From Verrucomicrobiota bacterium (lineage in GTDB: Bacteria; Verrucomicrobiota; Verrucomicrobiia; Limisphaerales; UBA1096): a stretch of 61,098 nt of DNA. Shown one piece after another: positions 49,377-58,347 of this stretch. The stretch covers positions 1-61,098 of the forward strand of contig JACNJE010000110.1 of NCBI GenBank assembly GCA_014382705.1, written 5' to 3'. Every line of letters starts with the position of its first letter. Position 1 is the stretch's first letter. The position numbers and the translations under genes are program-made. Under the pieces are notes generated by a model. The model worked only from the letters and a program-made list of their open reading frames with translations. It had not been told where the DNA came from and did no database searches.

Positions 49377-50477
49377 TCAGCGGCGGGTGAAAAGTTTACC
49401 GGGGAGTTGCTTGGCCAAGCGCTTCATCTCCAGCCCGAGTAGCGCCACCGAAACTGTCGGCGTGGGCAGTCCGCTTTGGGCGATAATCGTGTCGATTGGT
49501 TGTTCGGTGGCGTCGAGAACGTCGAACACCGCCTGCTCCTGCTCCGTAAGATTGGCCAACGGCACCGGCTCCGCTTCATCCGCTTGGCCAGGCGCTTGGC
49601 CAAGCGCAAGATGCTCAAACTCGGTGAGGATGTCGTCGGCGTTCTCGCACAGCGCGGCCCCGTTGCGGATGAGGTTGTGGCAGCCGCGGCTTTGCGGTGA
49701 GTCGATCCGGCCCGGCACGGCGAACACCTGCCGGTTGTTGTCGGCGGCCATGTTGGCGGTGATCAGCGAGCCGCTTTTCAAGTCGGCCTCGACGACCACC
49801 GTGCCGAGCGTCATCCCGGCGACGATGCGGTTGCGGATCGGGAAGCTCTGCTTGTCGCCCTTCCGGTTGAACGGGAACTGGGTGATCACTGCGCCGTTGT
49901 CGGCGATGCGCCCGTACAACTCCGCGTTCTCCGCCGGGTAAACGATGTTGATGCCGTTGCCGAGCACGGCGACCGTGCGCCCCTTGCCCGAGAGCGCGCC
50001 TTGGTGCGAGGCGGAGTCGATGCCGCGCGCGCCGCCGCTGACCACCGTGACACCGTGCCCGGCGAGTTGGTAGGCCAACTTGCGGGCGGCGTCCTGCCCG
50101 TAATGCGTCGTGCGCCGAGCGCCGACCATGGCGATGCTGTTTTTGTCTCCCGGCAGCAGGCGGCCCTTCACGTAAAGGAGGATTGGAGGATCGTAAATCT
50201 CGCGAAGCAACTCCGGGTATTCATCATCGGCCTGAAACACAAGCCGCGCACCGAACTCCTCCACGCGCTTCAATTCCCCGGCCAAGTCGGTGGTGGATTG
50301 CCACTGGACGATCGTGCCGGCCAGGTCGTCGCCGATACCCTTGACGCGCACCAGCGCCGAGCGGTTCGCCTGCAGCACCTTTGCTGCATCGCCGAAAAAC
50401 TCGAGCAACTGCCGCACCCGAACCGGCCCGATCCCCTCGAGCAGATTCAACACCACCAAAGCCTCGCGCGCGTCCAC
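49377..50477 (-). CDS. dprA: DNA processing protein DprA
   Basis: Cytoplasmic protein that binds incoming single-stranded DNA and loads RecA during natural transformation, 366 aa. An N-terminal helix-hairpin-helix part (LLEGIGPVRVRQLL, VKGIGDD) precedes the Rossmann-fold domain with MVGARRTTHYG, VSGGARGIDSASHQGAL and FPIRNRIVAGMTLGTVVVEA. A C-terminal winged-helix domain follows (LTEQEQAVFDVLD). The start is GTG. Sites at 49411, 49552 and 49596 fall in the last 240 bases; 49581-49604 is a tandem dimer coding for part of the linker (LGQAPGQA). Confidence 0.94.
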   Translation of the reverse strand: MDAREALVVLNLLEGIGPVRVRQLLEFFGDAAKVLQANRSALVRVKGIGDDLAGTIVQWQSTTDLAGELKRVEEFGARLVFQADDEYPELLREIYDPPILLYVKGRLLPGDKNSIAMVGARRTTHYGQDAARKLAYQLAGHGVTVVSGGARGIDSASHQGALSGKGRTVAVLGNGINIVYPAENAELYGRIADNGAVITQFPFNRKGDKQSFPIRNRIVAGMTLGTVVVEADLKSGSLITANMAADNNRQVFAVPGRIDSPQSRGCHNLIRNGAALCENADDILTEFEHLALGQAPGQADEAEPVPLANLTEQEQAVFDVLDATEQPIDTIIAQSGLPTPTVSVALLGLEMKRLAKQLPGKLFTRR

Positions 50478-50574
50478 GGGCGGACGTTAGCGGGGGAGGT
50501 GAACCGAGGCCAGCGGGAAAGGAAACGGCGGCCGATGGGCCGACGTTGGGGAACAGAAAAGTCTTGTGGTTGAC

Positions 50575-51558
50575 TCAGGCTTCCGACGTGCAGGCGTCGT
50601 AGAAGTCGAGGAACTTGTTTTTCTCCTCGGTGTCGCGGACGCGCATGGCGGCACGCGGGTGCTGGTTTAGGATGCCGGTGACCACGTACGGGATGAGGGC
50701 ACCCCATTCCTTGGTGCGGCGCAGCGGCATGAGTTGATCCTGCAGCAGCTTGAAGATGGGGCGAAGGTCGAACTTCGGGTTTTTCAAGAAGCCGAGCAGC
50801 AGTTCCATCGGGCAGTTGCCGGCACCGCGACCTAGGCCGAGCATGGTGGCGTCGATGCGGTTGGCGCCCTGGATGATCGCCTCGATCGTGTTGGCGAAGG
50901 CGAGTTGCATGTTGTTGTGCGTGTGGATGCCGACCTCCTTGCCGGTGGCCTTGGCCATGGTGACATACTTTTTCACCAGTTCACGAATCTGCTCATGGTA
51001 CAACGCGCCGTAGCTGTCGACGACGACGACGGTCTCCACCGGCGTCCCGGCCAGTGTGTCCAGCGCTTGGTCGATCTCGGAGTCGGCGACGGTGCTGATG
51101 GCCATGATATTGCAGCAGGTTTCGTAGCCTTTGTCGTGGGCGTCCTGAATCATGTCCACCGCCGTGGGGATCTGGTGGGCATACGTGGCGACGCGGATGC
51201 AGTCGAGCACGCTTTGCTCGGCCGGCAGGATGTCGGTCTTGTAGTCGGTCTTGCCGGCGTCGGCCATCGCGGTGAGCTTGAGCGGGCTGTCGTTGTCGCC
51301 GACGATCCGGCGCAGGTCGTCCTCGTCGCAATATTTCCAGTCGCCGTGGTCCGCGCGGGCAAATTGCGTCTTGGAGGCCTTGTAGCCCAGTTCCATGTAG
51401 TCGATGCCGGCGGCGATGGCGGCGTCGTAGACGGCCTTGACGAAGTCGTCCTCAAACTGATGATTGTTGATGAGGCCCCCGTCGCGGACGGTGCAGTCAA
51501 GAACCTTGATCTCGGGGCGGAAGGTCACCCACGGTGCATTATCTTTCGAAGCGGTCAT
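50575..51558 (-). CDS. HMGL-family aldolase / pyruvate carboxyltransferase-like protein
   Basis: A 327-aa TIM-barrel enzyme of the HMG-CoA lyase-like family, nearest in motif to 4-hydroxy-2-oxovalerate aldolases. LDCTVRDGGLINNHQF carries the metal-binding aspartate and the catalytic arginine, MELGYKAS follows, and GIHTHNNMQLAFAN supplies the two metal-binding histidines. GLGRGAGNCPMELLLGFL is also typical. The substrate cannot be deduced, because no partner acetaldehyde dehydrogenase is adjacent. ATG 51558 (MTASKDN) is preferred over 51600, which lies inside a hairpin. Confidence 0.82.
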   Translation of the reverse strand: MTASKDNAPWVTFRPEIKVLDCTVRDGGLINNHQFEDDFVKAVYDAAIAAGIDYMELGYKASKTQFARADHGDWKYCDEDDLRRIVGDNDSPLKLTAMADAGKTDYKTDILPAEQSVLDCIRVATYAHQIPTAVDMIQDAHDKGYETCCNIMAISTVADSEIDQALDTLAGTPVETVVVVDSYGALYHEQIRELVKKYVTMAKATGKEVGIHTHNNMQLAFANTIEAIIQGANRIDATMLGLGRGAGNCPMELLLGFLKNPKFDLRPIFKLLQDQLMPLRRTKEWGALIPYVVTGILNQHPRAAMRVRDTEEKNKFLDFYDACTSEA

Positions 51559-51592
51559 AGATTTTCTGTTGCTGGGAAGTCGAAAAGCCTTG

Positions 51593-51612
51593 AGACCCAA
51601 TAAGTTGGGTCT
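51593..51612 (-). terminator. Hairpin downstream of oppA
   Basis: AGACCCAA and TTGGGTCT form a perfect 8-bp stem around a TAAG loop, about 85 bases after the oppA stop on the minus strand. The following bases (CAAGGCTTTTC) give only a short T-run. It could instead belong to the leader of the aldolase gene. Confidence 0.45.
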
Positions 51613-51695
51613 TCAGCCTGTCGTTTTCCCGGCGAAAAAGGGCGGCAAATGTCTTAAAATCCGCGCCAAAAGTGAAGCGTTAAAAACGGCTTTGC

Positions 51696-53321
51696 TCACT
51701 TTTTCTCCGCTTGGCCGGGTTTTCTGGCGTAGATGGCGCTGATGGGGTGGATGTCCAGGATGTTCGGGTGGATGCCGCCGATGCGCTCCGGGTGATAAAT
51801 ATTGATGCCGACATAGAAGAACAGAGGAACAATCGGCAGTTCATCCGCGATGAGGAGCCTTTCCGCCTCGCGGAACAGCGCGTTGCGCTTGGCCAAGTCG
51901 GAAGTGGCGTTGGCTCGGCGGATGAGTTGGTCGTAGTCGGCATTCACCCAGCCGGTGCGGTTGTTGCCGTTCTGCGCCATGAACATGTCGAGGAACGTGT
52001 TGGGGTCGTTGTAGTCGCCGATCCAGCTGCTGCGGGAGACGTGGTAGTCGAGCGCGCTTTGGGCGGCGAGGTACACCTTGTTTTCCGCCTGGCGCAGCTT
52101 GATCTGGATGCCCAGCGTGTCGCGCCACATGCGTTGCAACTCAACCGCGATGTTCCTGTTCAGGTCGCTCGAGTTGAACAGGTACTCGAAGTCAGCAGGG
52201 AAACCGTCGCCGCCGGGGTAGCCGGCCTCGGCGAGCAGTCGCTTGGCCAAGCCGGGATCGTGCGCCGGGCCGCTTGGCGGGGTGTAGTCGCCGGTGCCGG
52301 GCGGGACAAAGTGGGCGGCCAAGCGCTCGCCGCCCTTGGTGAATTTCGTGACCAGTCGGGCCTTGTCGATCGCCATCGCCATCGCCTTGCGGACGCGCGG
52401 ATCGTCGAGCGGTTTTTTCGTGATATTGAATCGCACGAAATAGGTGCCGAGGTAGTCGAACCGGTGAAAGTCGGGCCGCGGGCTGAGGGCGTCAAGCAGC
52501 TCGGTCGGCACGAGGCTCTTGTCCCAGATGACATCGGCCTGGCCGGCTTCGTAAAGGTTGATCGCGGTGGCCGGCACCTCAACCGGCAGCAGGTCGACGA
52601 CCCCGTTGCGCGTGTTGGCCGCGTCCCAGTAGTGTTCATTTTTGCGGAGGCGAATCCGGTCGCGCACCCGCCAGAAGTCGAGCGTGTGCGAGCCGCTCAC
52701 CGGCAGCGGCCGGCTGAGGCACCATTGGTCGCCGTGTTGCTCGATACTCTCTTGGGGCACGACGGCCAGTGTCCAAAAGGCGCACAGCTCGAGAAAAAAC
52801 GGGGTGGGGGCGGCCAACTCGACTCGCACGGTTTGGTCGTTGATGGCCCGCACGCCAAGCCGGGCGAGGTCGGTGATCTTTCCGCCGTTGATGGCCTCGG
52901 CGTTTTTTACATAAAAAAGCATCCCGGCGTAATCGCTGGCGGTGGCGGGATCGACGGCGCGGCGCCACGAGTAAACGACGTCGTGCGCAGTGATCGGCTC
53001 GCCGGTGGACCAACGAATGCCGTCCCGCAGGTGAAATGTGTAAACGATGCCGTCGCCGGAAATGTCCCAGCGCTTGGCCAAGGCCGGCTCGGCCTGGGCG
53101 GTGACGGCGTTGAAGCGGGTGAGCCCCTCGAACATCGCCGAGACAATACGGCCGTCCGCCTGGCTGGTGATGATGGCCGGGTCGAGCGACTCGGGGTCGG
53201 GGCCGTTGATGATGACGAAGTCGGCCGGTTCGTGCTGCTGAAAACAGCCGGCTTGGCCAAGCAGGCAGAGGCACAAAAAAAGCGTCCCCAGCCGATGCAC
53301 AGGAACGCCGTTGAAAGTCAT
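51696..53321 (-). CDS. oppA: Peptide ABC transporter substrate-binding lipoprotein
   Basis: Periplasmic-side oligopeptide-binding protein of the SBP_bac_5 family, 541 aa. Typical stretches: PESLDPAIITSQADGRIVSA, EGLTRF, WSTGEPITAHDVVYSWRRAVDP, ANTRNGVVDLLPV and DPRVRKAMAMAIDKARLV. It has a lipoprotein signal ending LCLLGQAGC. The residue at -3 from the cysteine is glutamine, unusual for a lipobox, and LGQA there is encoded by a palindrome (53253). The start is ATG 53321, 13 bases after secG; longer frames run back through secG. No permease genes follow, so partners are elsewhere. Palindromes also at 51889, 52243 and 53074 (all LAKR). Confidence 0.92.
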   Translation of the reverse strand: MTFNGVPVHRLGTLFLCLCLLGQAGCFQQHEPADFVIINGPDPESLDPAIITSQADGRIVSAMFEGLTRFNAVTAQAEPALAKRWDISGDGIVYTFHLRDGIRWSTGEPITAHDVVYSWRRAVDPATASDYAGMLFYVKNAEAINGGKITDLARLGVRAINDQTVRVELAAPTPFFLELCAFWTLAVVPQESIEQHGDQWCLSRPLPVSGSHTLDFWRVRDRIRLRKNEHYWDAANTRNGVVDLLPVEVPATAINLYEAGQADVIWDKSLVPTELLDALSPRPDFHRFDYLGTYFVRFNITKKPLDDPRVRKAMAMAIDKARLVTKFTKGGERLAAHFVPPGTGDYTPPSGPAHDPGLAKRLLAEAGYPGGDGFPADFEYLFNSSDLNRNIAVELQRMWRDTLGIQIKLRQAENKVYLAAQSALDYHVSRSSWIGDYNDPNTFLDMFMAQNGNNRTGWVNADYDQLIRRANATSDLAKRNALFREAERLLIADELPIVPLFFYVGINIYHPERIGGIHPNILDIHPISAIYARKPGQAEKK

Positions 53322-53334
53322 GGGAGACTCCCGG

Positions 53335-53832
53335 TTATTTTTTCTCCGCGCCATCCGGCGGTGTGGCCGGTGATTCAGCCGGTTTCTCCGGGGCAGCCGG
53401 AGGGGTGGGCACTTCGGGAGCCTTCGGTGCAGGGGAGTCCGCAGCACCGGCCAGGGCGTCATCCATCTTGCCGGTCACTTCCGCTTCAACCGACGTGGCC
53501 GCCGGTGTCGTGGCCGGCACCGTGGTGGGTGTTGTGGCCGGAGTCGTGGCGGGGGCCGCTTGGGCGCCGATGCGTGTGCTGAGGTCGTCCTTGCCGGGGT
53601 TGCCGATGATGGCCAGCACGAGGCAAAGCAACAGGAAAAGCGATGCGGAGACCTTGGTGAGCTTGGTCAGCATGTTTCCCGCGCCGGCACCGAGTGCCAT
53701 GTCCAGCGTGCCGCCGCCGAAGGCCAAGCCGGAGCCGGACTCCTTTTTCGGCAGCTGAATCAGGATCAGCAGCACGAGGAAAAAGCAGTTCAGGACAAGT
53801 ACGGTTGTCAATATTCCAATCAGGACAGTCAT
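53335..53832 (-). CDS. secG: Preprotein translocase subunit SecG with long Pro/Ala tail
   Basis: Small membrane subunit of the Sec translocase. Two hydrophobic segments (near residues 3-25 and 60-80) flank the conserved LIQLPKKESGSGLAFGGG. The first 85 residues are a complete SecG. A further 80 residues are Pro/Ala/Thr-rich (TTPATTPTTVPATTPAAT) and end in DGAEKK, a tail most SecG proteins lack. It lies between tpiA and oppA, as secG often follows tpiA. Confidence 0.9.
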   Translation of the reverse strand: MTVLIGILTTVLVLNCFFLVLLILIQLPKKESGSGLAFGGGTLDMALGAGAGNMLTKLTKVSASLFLLLCLVLAIIGNPGKDDLSTRIGAQAAPATTPATTPTTVPATTPAATSVEAEVTGKMDDALAGAADSPAPKAPEVPTPPAAPEKPAESPATPPDGAEKK

Positions 53833-53847
53833 GGTTCTATTTTTCTA

Positions 53848-54612
53848 TCAGATCGAGTTCAGGATAATCTCGGAAAAGTTTCTCACATCCAGCGAGGCAC
53901 CGCCGACCAGCGCACCGTCCACGTCCGGCTGGCTCATCAACTCCCGGGCGTTGTCCGGCTTCACGCTGCCGCCGTACTGGATGCGCACCCGCTTGGCCGT
54001 GTCCTCATCAAATAGGTCGCCCAGCAGGTTGCGAATGAACGCATGCACTTCCTGCGCTTGGGCGGAGGTGGCGGTTTTGCCGGTGCCGATGGCCCAAACC
54101 GGCTCGTAGGCGACGACCGTGCCCTCCATTTGCCCGGCGGTCAAGCCCGCCAAGCTGCCGCGGATCTGCGATCCGACGATCTCCTCCGTACGGCCGCTCT
54201 CTCGATCCTCAAGCTGTTCGCCAACGCAGACAATCGGCTTCAGGCCGGTCTCGTGCGCGGCCTTGGCCTTGGCGGCGACCAGTTCGTCCGACTCGCGCTG
54301 GTATTGGCGCCGCTCGGAGTGGCCAAGGATGACGTATCTCGCGGAGAACTCCTTGAGCATTCCGGCGGCGGTTTCGCCGGTGTGGGCGCCGTAGCCGTGC
54401 TCGCTCATGTTTTGCGCGCCGAGCCGGATGTTGGAGTCGAGGACTGCCTCCGACACCGCGGCCAGCGCGGTGAATGGCGGGCAGACGGCGATGTCCACCT
54501 CCGTCACATCCTTGAGTTCGCGAACCAACCCATCGGCCAAGTCGAGCGACTCGGCGACGGTCTTGTTCATCTTCCAGTTTCCAGCAATAAAGAGTTTCCG
54601 TTCTTTTTCCAT
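53848..54612 (-). CDS. tpiA: Triosephosphate isomerase
   Basis: Glycolytic TIM-barrel enzyme interconverting dihydroxyacetone phosphate and glyceraldehyde 3-phosphate, 254 aa. Active-site lysine in GNWKMN, histidine in LGHSERRQ, glutamate in AYEPVWAIGTGKTA, and phosphate-binding GGSVKPDN. ATG 54612 (MEKERKLF) is preferred; a TTG lies two codons upstream. It follows pgk after seven bases and precedes secG by 15. Confidence 0.96.
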   Translation of the reverse strand: MEKERKLFIAGNWKMNKTVAESLDLADGLVRELKDVTEVDIAVCPPFTALAAVSEAVLDSNIRLGAQNMSEHGYGAHTGETAAGMLKEFSARYVILGHSERRQYQRESDELVAAKAKAAHETGLKPIVCVGEQLEDRESGRTEEIVGSQIRGSLAGLTAGQMEGTVVAYEPVWAIGTGKTATSAQAQEVHAFIRNLLGDLFDEDTAKRVRIQYGGSVKPDNARELMSQPDVDGALVGGASLDVRNFSEIILNSI

Positions 54613-54619
54613 TTGCAAA

Positions 54620-55852
54620 TTACTTGTCGGTCAAGGCCGCGACGCCGGGCAGCGCCTTGCCCTCGAGAAACTCGAGGCTCGCTCCGCCGCCGGTGCTCAT
54701 GAAGGTGACTTGGTCGCCGAGGCCGGCGTTGTTCAGCGCCTTCACGCTGTCGCCGCCGCCGATGATGCTCTTGGCCCCGTTGGCGGTCGCCTCGCACACG
54801 GACTTGGCCACGGCAAACGTGCCCCCGGCAAAGCGCTCATCCTCGAAGATGCCCATCGGGCCGTTCCACAAAATCGTCCTCGCCCCGGCGACCACTCCCC
54901 GAAACACCTCCGCCGACTTGGGGCCGATGTCGACGCCCTCGAAATCGACCGGGATGTTTTCGCTGTCGTTCACGCGGTGATCGCCAAACGCGAACTTGCC
55001 GTCGATCTCCGTCGGCTCGGCGATGATGTTGTCGGTCGGGATCAAAAACTGCACGCCGCGCTCGGCAGCCTTGTCGAGAGCGGCCCGGGCGACGTCGACC
55101 TTGTCGGGTTCCACCAACGACTTGCCGACGGTGAGCCCCTTGGCCAGCTTGAAGGTGTATGCCATCGCGCCGCCGATGAGAATCGTGTCGGCCTTCTCAA
55201 GCAGACGGTCGATCACCTTGATTTTATCGGACACCTTCGCCCCGCCGAGAATCACAACGAACGGGCGCTCTGGCGACTCGAGTTCGTCGCCTAGAAATTG
55301 CAACTCGCGCTCCATCAGCAGGCCGGCCACGCATTGGCCGCCTCGAGCGGCAATGAGGTTGGCCACCCCGACGGTGGAGGCGTGTGCGCGGTGGGCGGCG
55401 CCAAAGGCGTCATTCACAAAAATGTCCGTGCCCTTAGCGAGCTGCCCGGCGAAGGCCGGGTCGTTGGCCTCCTCCTCGGCGTGGTAGCGGACGTTTTCCA
55501 ATAGCAGCAGCCCGCCGTCCTCCAGCTTGGCTGCGGCATCCTCGGCCGCTTGGCCAACGCATCGATCGCAAAAGGCAACCGGCTGGCCGATTAAGCCGGC
55601 GAGTTTGTCGGCGACGGGACGCAGGCTCATCGACGGCACACGCTCGCCCTTCGGCCGGCCAAGGTGCGCGGCAAGAGTGATTCTCGCGCCGCGCTCGATC
55701 ATCAACCTGAGCGTCGGCAGCGTGGCGCGGATGCGGGTGTCGTCGTTGATCACCATCATGCCGTCCTGCTCGGCCATCGGTACGTTGTAGTCGACGCGTG
55801 CCAGCACGCGTTTACCCCGCAGGTCGATGTCGTTGATGGTCAGCTTAGCCAT
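54620..55852 (-). CDS. pgk: Phosphoglycerate kinase
   Basis: Glycolytic kinase making ATP from 1,3-bisphosphoglycerate, 410 aa. N-domain signature RVLARVDYNVPM near residue 15, AHLGRPKG near residue 63, GGAKVSDKIKVIDRL near residue 210 and the C-terminal GGGDSVKAL with STGGGASLEFLEGK. First gene of the pgk-tpiA-secG-oppA run. The palindrome at 55550 gives VGQA. Confidence 0.96.
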   Translation of the reverse strand: MAKLTINDIDLRGKRVLARVDYNVPMAEQDGMMVINDDTRIRATLPTLRLMIERGARITLAAHLGRPKGERVPSMSLRPVADKLAGLIGQPVAFCDRCVGQAAEDAAAKLEDGGLLLLENVRYHAEEEANDPAFAGQLAKGTDIFVNDAFGAAHRAHASTVGVANLIAARGGQCVAGLLMERELQFLGDELESPERPFVVILGGAKVSDKIKVIDRLLEKADTILIGGAMAYTFKLAKGLTVGKSLVEPDKVDVARAALDKAAERGVQFLIPTDNIIAEPTEIDGKFAFGDHRVNDSENIPVDFEGVDIGPKSAEVFRGVVAGARTILWNGPMGIFEDERFAGGTFAVAKSVCEATANGAKSIIGGGDSVKALNNAGLGDQVTFMSTGGGASLEFLEGKALPGVAALTDK

Positions 55853-55965
55853 TTACCCCCGAAAAAAGGGCGCGAAATCATACCCGCGAACCCTTGGCTG
55901 TCAACGGTTATGTGAAGCTGTTTCAGCCGAAAAACGGCCGTTCTTACTGCAAGCGGGAGCAGGGC

Positions 55966-55989
55966 GGCTTGGCCAAGCGCTTGGCCAAG
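55966..55989. repeat. Tandem dimer of the palindrome in the pgk/carA divergent region
   Basis: Units GGCTTGGCCAAG and CGCTTGGCCAAG follow head to tail with a 12-base period, so there are palindrome centres at each GGCC and at the GCGC between them. It lies in the 199-base region between two divergent genes, where promoters are expected. Confidence 0.88.
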
Positions 55990-56051
55990 TTGTTGTTCAT
56001 CACGACGCATAAGGCAAATTCGCGGTGGGAACATCTTGCCGATTGGATGCC

Positions 56052-57251
56052 ATGTCCATACTCTCCCCGGCGATGTCTGGCTTGGGGCCCAAGGCCATCC
56101 TCGCACTGGAGGACGGCACTATTTTCGAGGGGCAGGCGTTTGGCGCTGCGGCGTCGGTCGCCGGGGAGGTTTGTTTCAACACCTCCATGACGGGGTATCA
56201 GGAAATCCTGACCGACCCGTCGTACAAGGGGCAGATTATCACGATGACCTATCCGCTCATTGGCAACTACGGCGTCAACGAGCAGGACGTGGAGTCGTAC
56301 CAGACGCACGCCAGCGGGTTTGTCGTGCGCGAGTTGTCGCCGGTCGTGAGCAACTACCGTGCAGACAGCTCGCTCGGTGACTACATGGAGCGCAATGGCA
56401 TCCCCGGCATCGAGGGAATCGACACGCGGGCGCTGACCAAAAAGCTCCGCGTCCGCGGCGCAATGAACGGCTACCTCACGACGGAGGAGGGAGCCACCGC
56501 CGAGAGCGCCTTGGCCAAGGCGAAAGCGTGGCCGGGCCTGATCGGTGTCGATTTCGTGAAGGAAGTCACCCACGAGTCAGCATTTGCATGGGACGAGGAG
56601 GATGCATTGAGCCCGGCATTCCGGCTGCCTAAGGGGCCACGCGAGATCGACGGCCGGATCCAGCGCGATCCGATGCCGGCGGCGGACATCCCGATTGTTG
56701 CGTACGATTTCGGCATCAAGTACAACATCCTGCGCAAGCTGAGACAGACCGGCTTTGCGGTGACGCTGGTTCCGGCGAACACACCGGCGGAGGAGGCGTT
56801 GAAGCACAAGCCGGCCGGTATTTTTCTCTCAAACGGCCCCGGCGACCCGGCGGCGGTGACGTATGCGGCGGAGGCGGTTAAATCGTTACTGGAGAATGGG
56901 TTGCCGATTTTCGGTATCTGCCTTGGCCACCAAATCCTCGGCTTGGCCATGGGCGGGAGGACGAGCAAATTGAAGTTCGGCCATCGCGGCGCCAACCAGC
57001 CGGTGAAGGATCTCGAGAGCGGCCGGGTGGAGATCACGTCGCAGAATCACGGCTTCACGGTGGACGCCGACTCGCTGCCAAGCGACGTGGCGGTGAACCG
57101 GGTCAACCTCAACGACCAGACGGTCGAGGGACTGCGCCACAAGGCCAAGCCGGTGTTCTGCGTGCAGTACCACCCGGAGGCGTCGCCGGGGCCGCACGAT
57201 TCAAGCGGCCTGTTTGGCGAATTCCGCCAGTTGGTCGAGAAGCACGGCTGA
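56052..57251 (+). CDS. carA: Carbamoyl-phosphate synthase small subunit
   Basis: Glutamine amidotransferase subunit supplying ammonia to CarB for arginine and pyrimidine synthesis, 399 aa. The N-terminal domain has [18 protein letters not shown]. The class I amidotransferase has the nucleophile in [11 protein letters not shown] and the His/Glu pair in [18 protein letters not shown] forms the oxyanion region. I take ATG 56052; ATG 56073 and GTG 56025 are alternatives with no decisive ribosome binding site. carB is not adjacent. A palindrome lies at 57254, two bases after the stop. Confidence 0.94.
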   Translation: MSILSPAMSGLGPKAILALEDGTIFEGQAFGAAASVAGEVCFNTSMTGYQEILTDPSYKGQIITMTYPLIGNYGVNEQDVESYQTHASGFVVRELSPVVSNYRADSSLGDYMERNGIPGIEGIDTRALTKKLRVRGAMNGYLTTEEGATAESALAKAKAWPGLIGVDFVKEVTHESAFAWDEEDALSPAFRLPKGPREIDGRIQRDPMPAADIPIVAYDFGIKYNILRKLRQTGFAVTLVPANTPAEEALKHKPAGIFLSNGPGDPAAVTYAAEAVKSLLENGLPIFGICLGHQILGLAMGGRTSKLKFGHRGANQPVKDLESGRVEITSQNHGFTVDADSLPSDVAVNRVNLNDQTVEGLRHKAKPVFCVQYHPEASPGPHDSSGLFGEFRQLVEKHG

Positions 57252-57278
57252 CCTTGGCCAAGCGCTTGAACGGCGGGA

Positions 57279-57791
57279 CTATTTTTCAACCCTTCGGAAC
57301 GTCCCCGGGTTGATGAACAGATTCTTGTGTCCCTTGTGCTTCTTGAAGGAGCGTGTCAGGGCGGCGGAGGTCTTGAGTTCGTCATCCACCAGTTCGGCGT
57401 TCAACAGCTTGATTTCGAGATTCGCGCCGTTCAGTTGATACGAGGCGACGTGGTAAAGGTTTTTCTCCTCCTTGTCCGGGGAGCCTTTGTGGGTGCCGAT
57501 GGCCTGAAGCTGGACGCACTGCACCCCGCCGATCTTGACGGGGTAGGCCCGGAAATACATGGCGTCTTCCCCGATGGGATAATGAATCATGTATTCGGTG
57601 CCCGAGTATTTCAGAACCATCATCCGCTCCTTTTTTTCTTTTTCTTCCCCGGCATCCGGGATGAGTTCCCAGAGGCCGAGCACGGATGAATCCACTGCAA
57701 CGGAGGGTTCTTTCGTCAAGGGCACCTCATACTCGCACCCACAAAAAAGCAAGACAGCCCCCATCAACAGCGCTGTCTTGCTCTTCGTCAC
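57279..57791 (-). CDS. Putative lipoprotein of unknown function
   Basis: A 170-aa protein with a lipoprotein signal (LMGAVLLFCGC, cysteine near residue 19). The mature part begins EYEVPLTKEPSVAVDSSVLGLWELIP, which resembles small lipocalin-like or DUF-type outer-membrane lipoproteins in having a GxW near the start. I do not recognise the family. It ends 27 bases from convergent carA and begins 15 bases after rplI, so it may be co-transcribed with the ribosomal protein genes. Confidence 0.7.
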   Translation of the reverse strand: MTKSKTALLMGAVLLFCGCEYEVPLTKEPSVAVDSSVLGLWELIPDAGEEKEKKERMMVLKYSGTEYMIHYPIGEDAMYFRAYPVKIGGVQCVQLQAIGTHKGSPDKEEKNLYHVASYQLNGANLEIKLLNAELVDDELKTSAALTRSFKKHKGHKNLFINPGTFRRVEK

Positions 57792-57806
57792 GATGTCGTT
57801 CCCCGG

Positions 57807-58316
57807 TTAACTTGTCGGAGCCTCCTCCGCGGTGGCCTCGGTTTCCTCTTGGGGGAGCGGGTTGCTGCTCTCCACGCGCACTTTAAGTGTGGTGGCGACC
57901 TCTGGATGCAGTCGCAACTCGACGTCGTGGTCGCCCACCATGCGGATCGGCTCGTTGAGGTGAACTTTGCGGCGGTCGATCTTGATCTCGAACTGCTCGT
58001 AGAGCTGCTCGATGATGTTTGCCGGGGTGACCGAGCCGTACATTTTGCCGGTGTCGCCGGTCTTGGCCTTGAGGTGGAGAATCAAGTGCTTGAAGCTGGC
58101 GGCCAGTTCCTTCGCGTCCTTGGCCTCGCGGATCTCGCGATCCCGACGAACCTTGCGAAGGGCTTTCAGGCGGCGCTCGTTGCCCTCGGTCATCGGTATG
58201 GCCAGTCCCTGGGGCAGGAGATAGTTGCGGGCGTAGCCTGTGGCCACGTTGACTTGGTCGGATTCCCCGCCCAGTCCGTCCACATTCTTGATTAGAATAA
58301 CGTCAGTTTTTGCCAT
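57807..58316 (-). CDS. rplI: 50S ribosomal protein L9
   Basis: Binds 23S rRNA; 169 aa. The N-domain has the L9 signature DVILIKNVDGLGGESDQVNV and GYARNYLLPQGLA. The C-domain ends in an acidic Glu/Thr/Ala tail (EETEATAEEAPTS) not seen in most L9. ATG 58316 is chosen; the longer frame to 58628 lies inside ssb. Order rpsF-ssb-rplI is the common one. Confidence 0.95.
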   Translation of the reverse strand: MAKTDVILIKNVDGLGGESDQVNVATGYARNYLLPQGLAIPMTEGNERRLKALRKVRRDREIREAKDAKELAASFKHLILHLKAKTGDTGKMYGSVTPANIIEQLYEQFEIKIDRRKVHLNEPIRMVGDHDVELRLHPEVATTLKVRVESSNPLPQEETEATAEEAPTS

Positions 58317-58347
58317 GAGTCGCTTTTGCTGCTTGTAAATTTTTCGC

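Noticed and set aside
49377-50477. dprA as proof that the palindrome is a DNA uptake sequence
   Set aside because: dprA is widespread in bacteria without such sequences, and known uptake signals are not palindromic. Kept only as one possibility.
50575-51558. Firm naming of the aldolase as 4-hydroxy-2-oxovalerate aldolase (mhpE/dmpG)
   Set aside because: Metal-binding motifs fit, but the companion dehydrogenase and a catabolic context are missing, so the substrate is left open.
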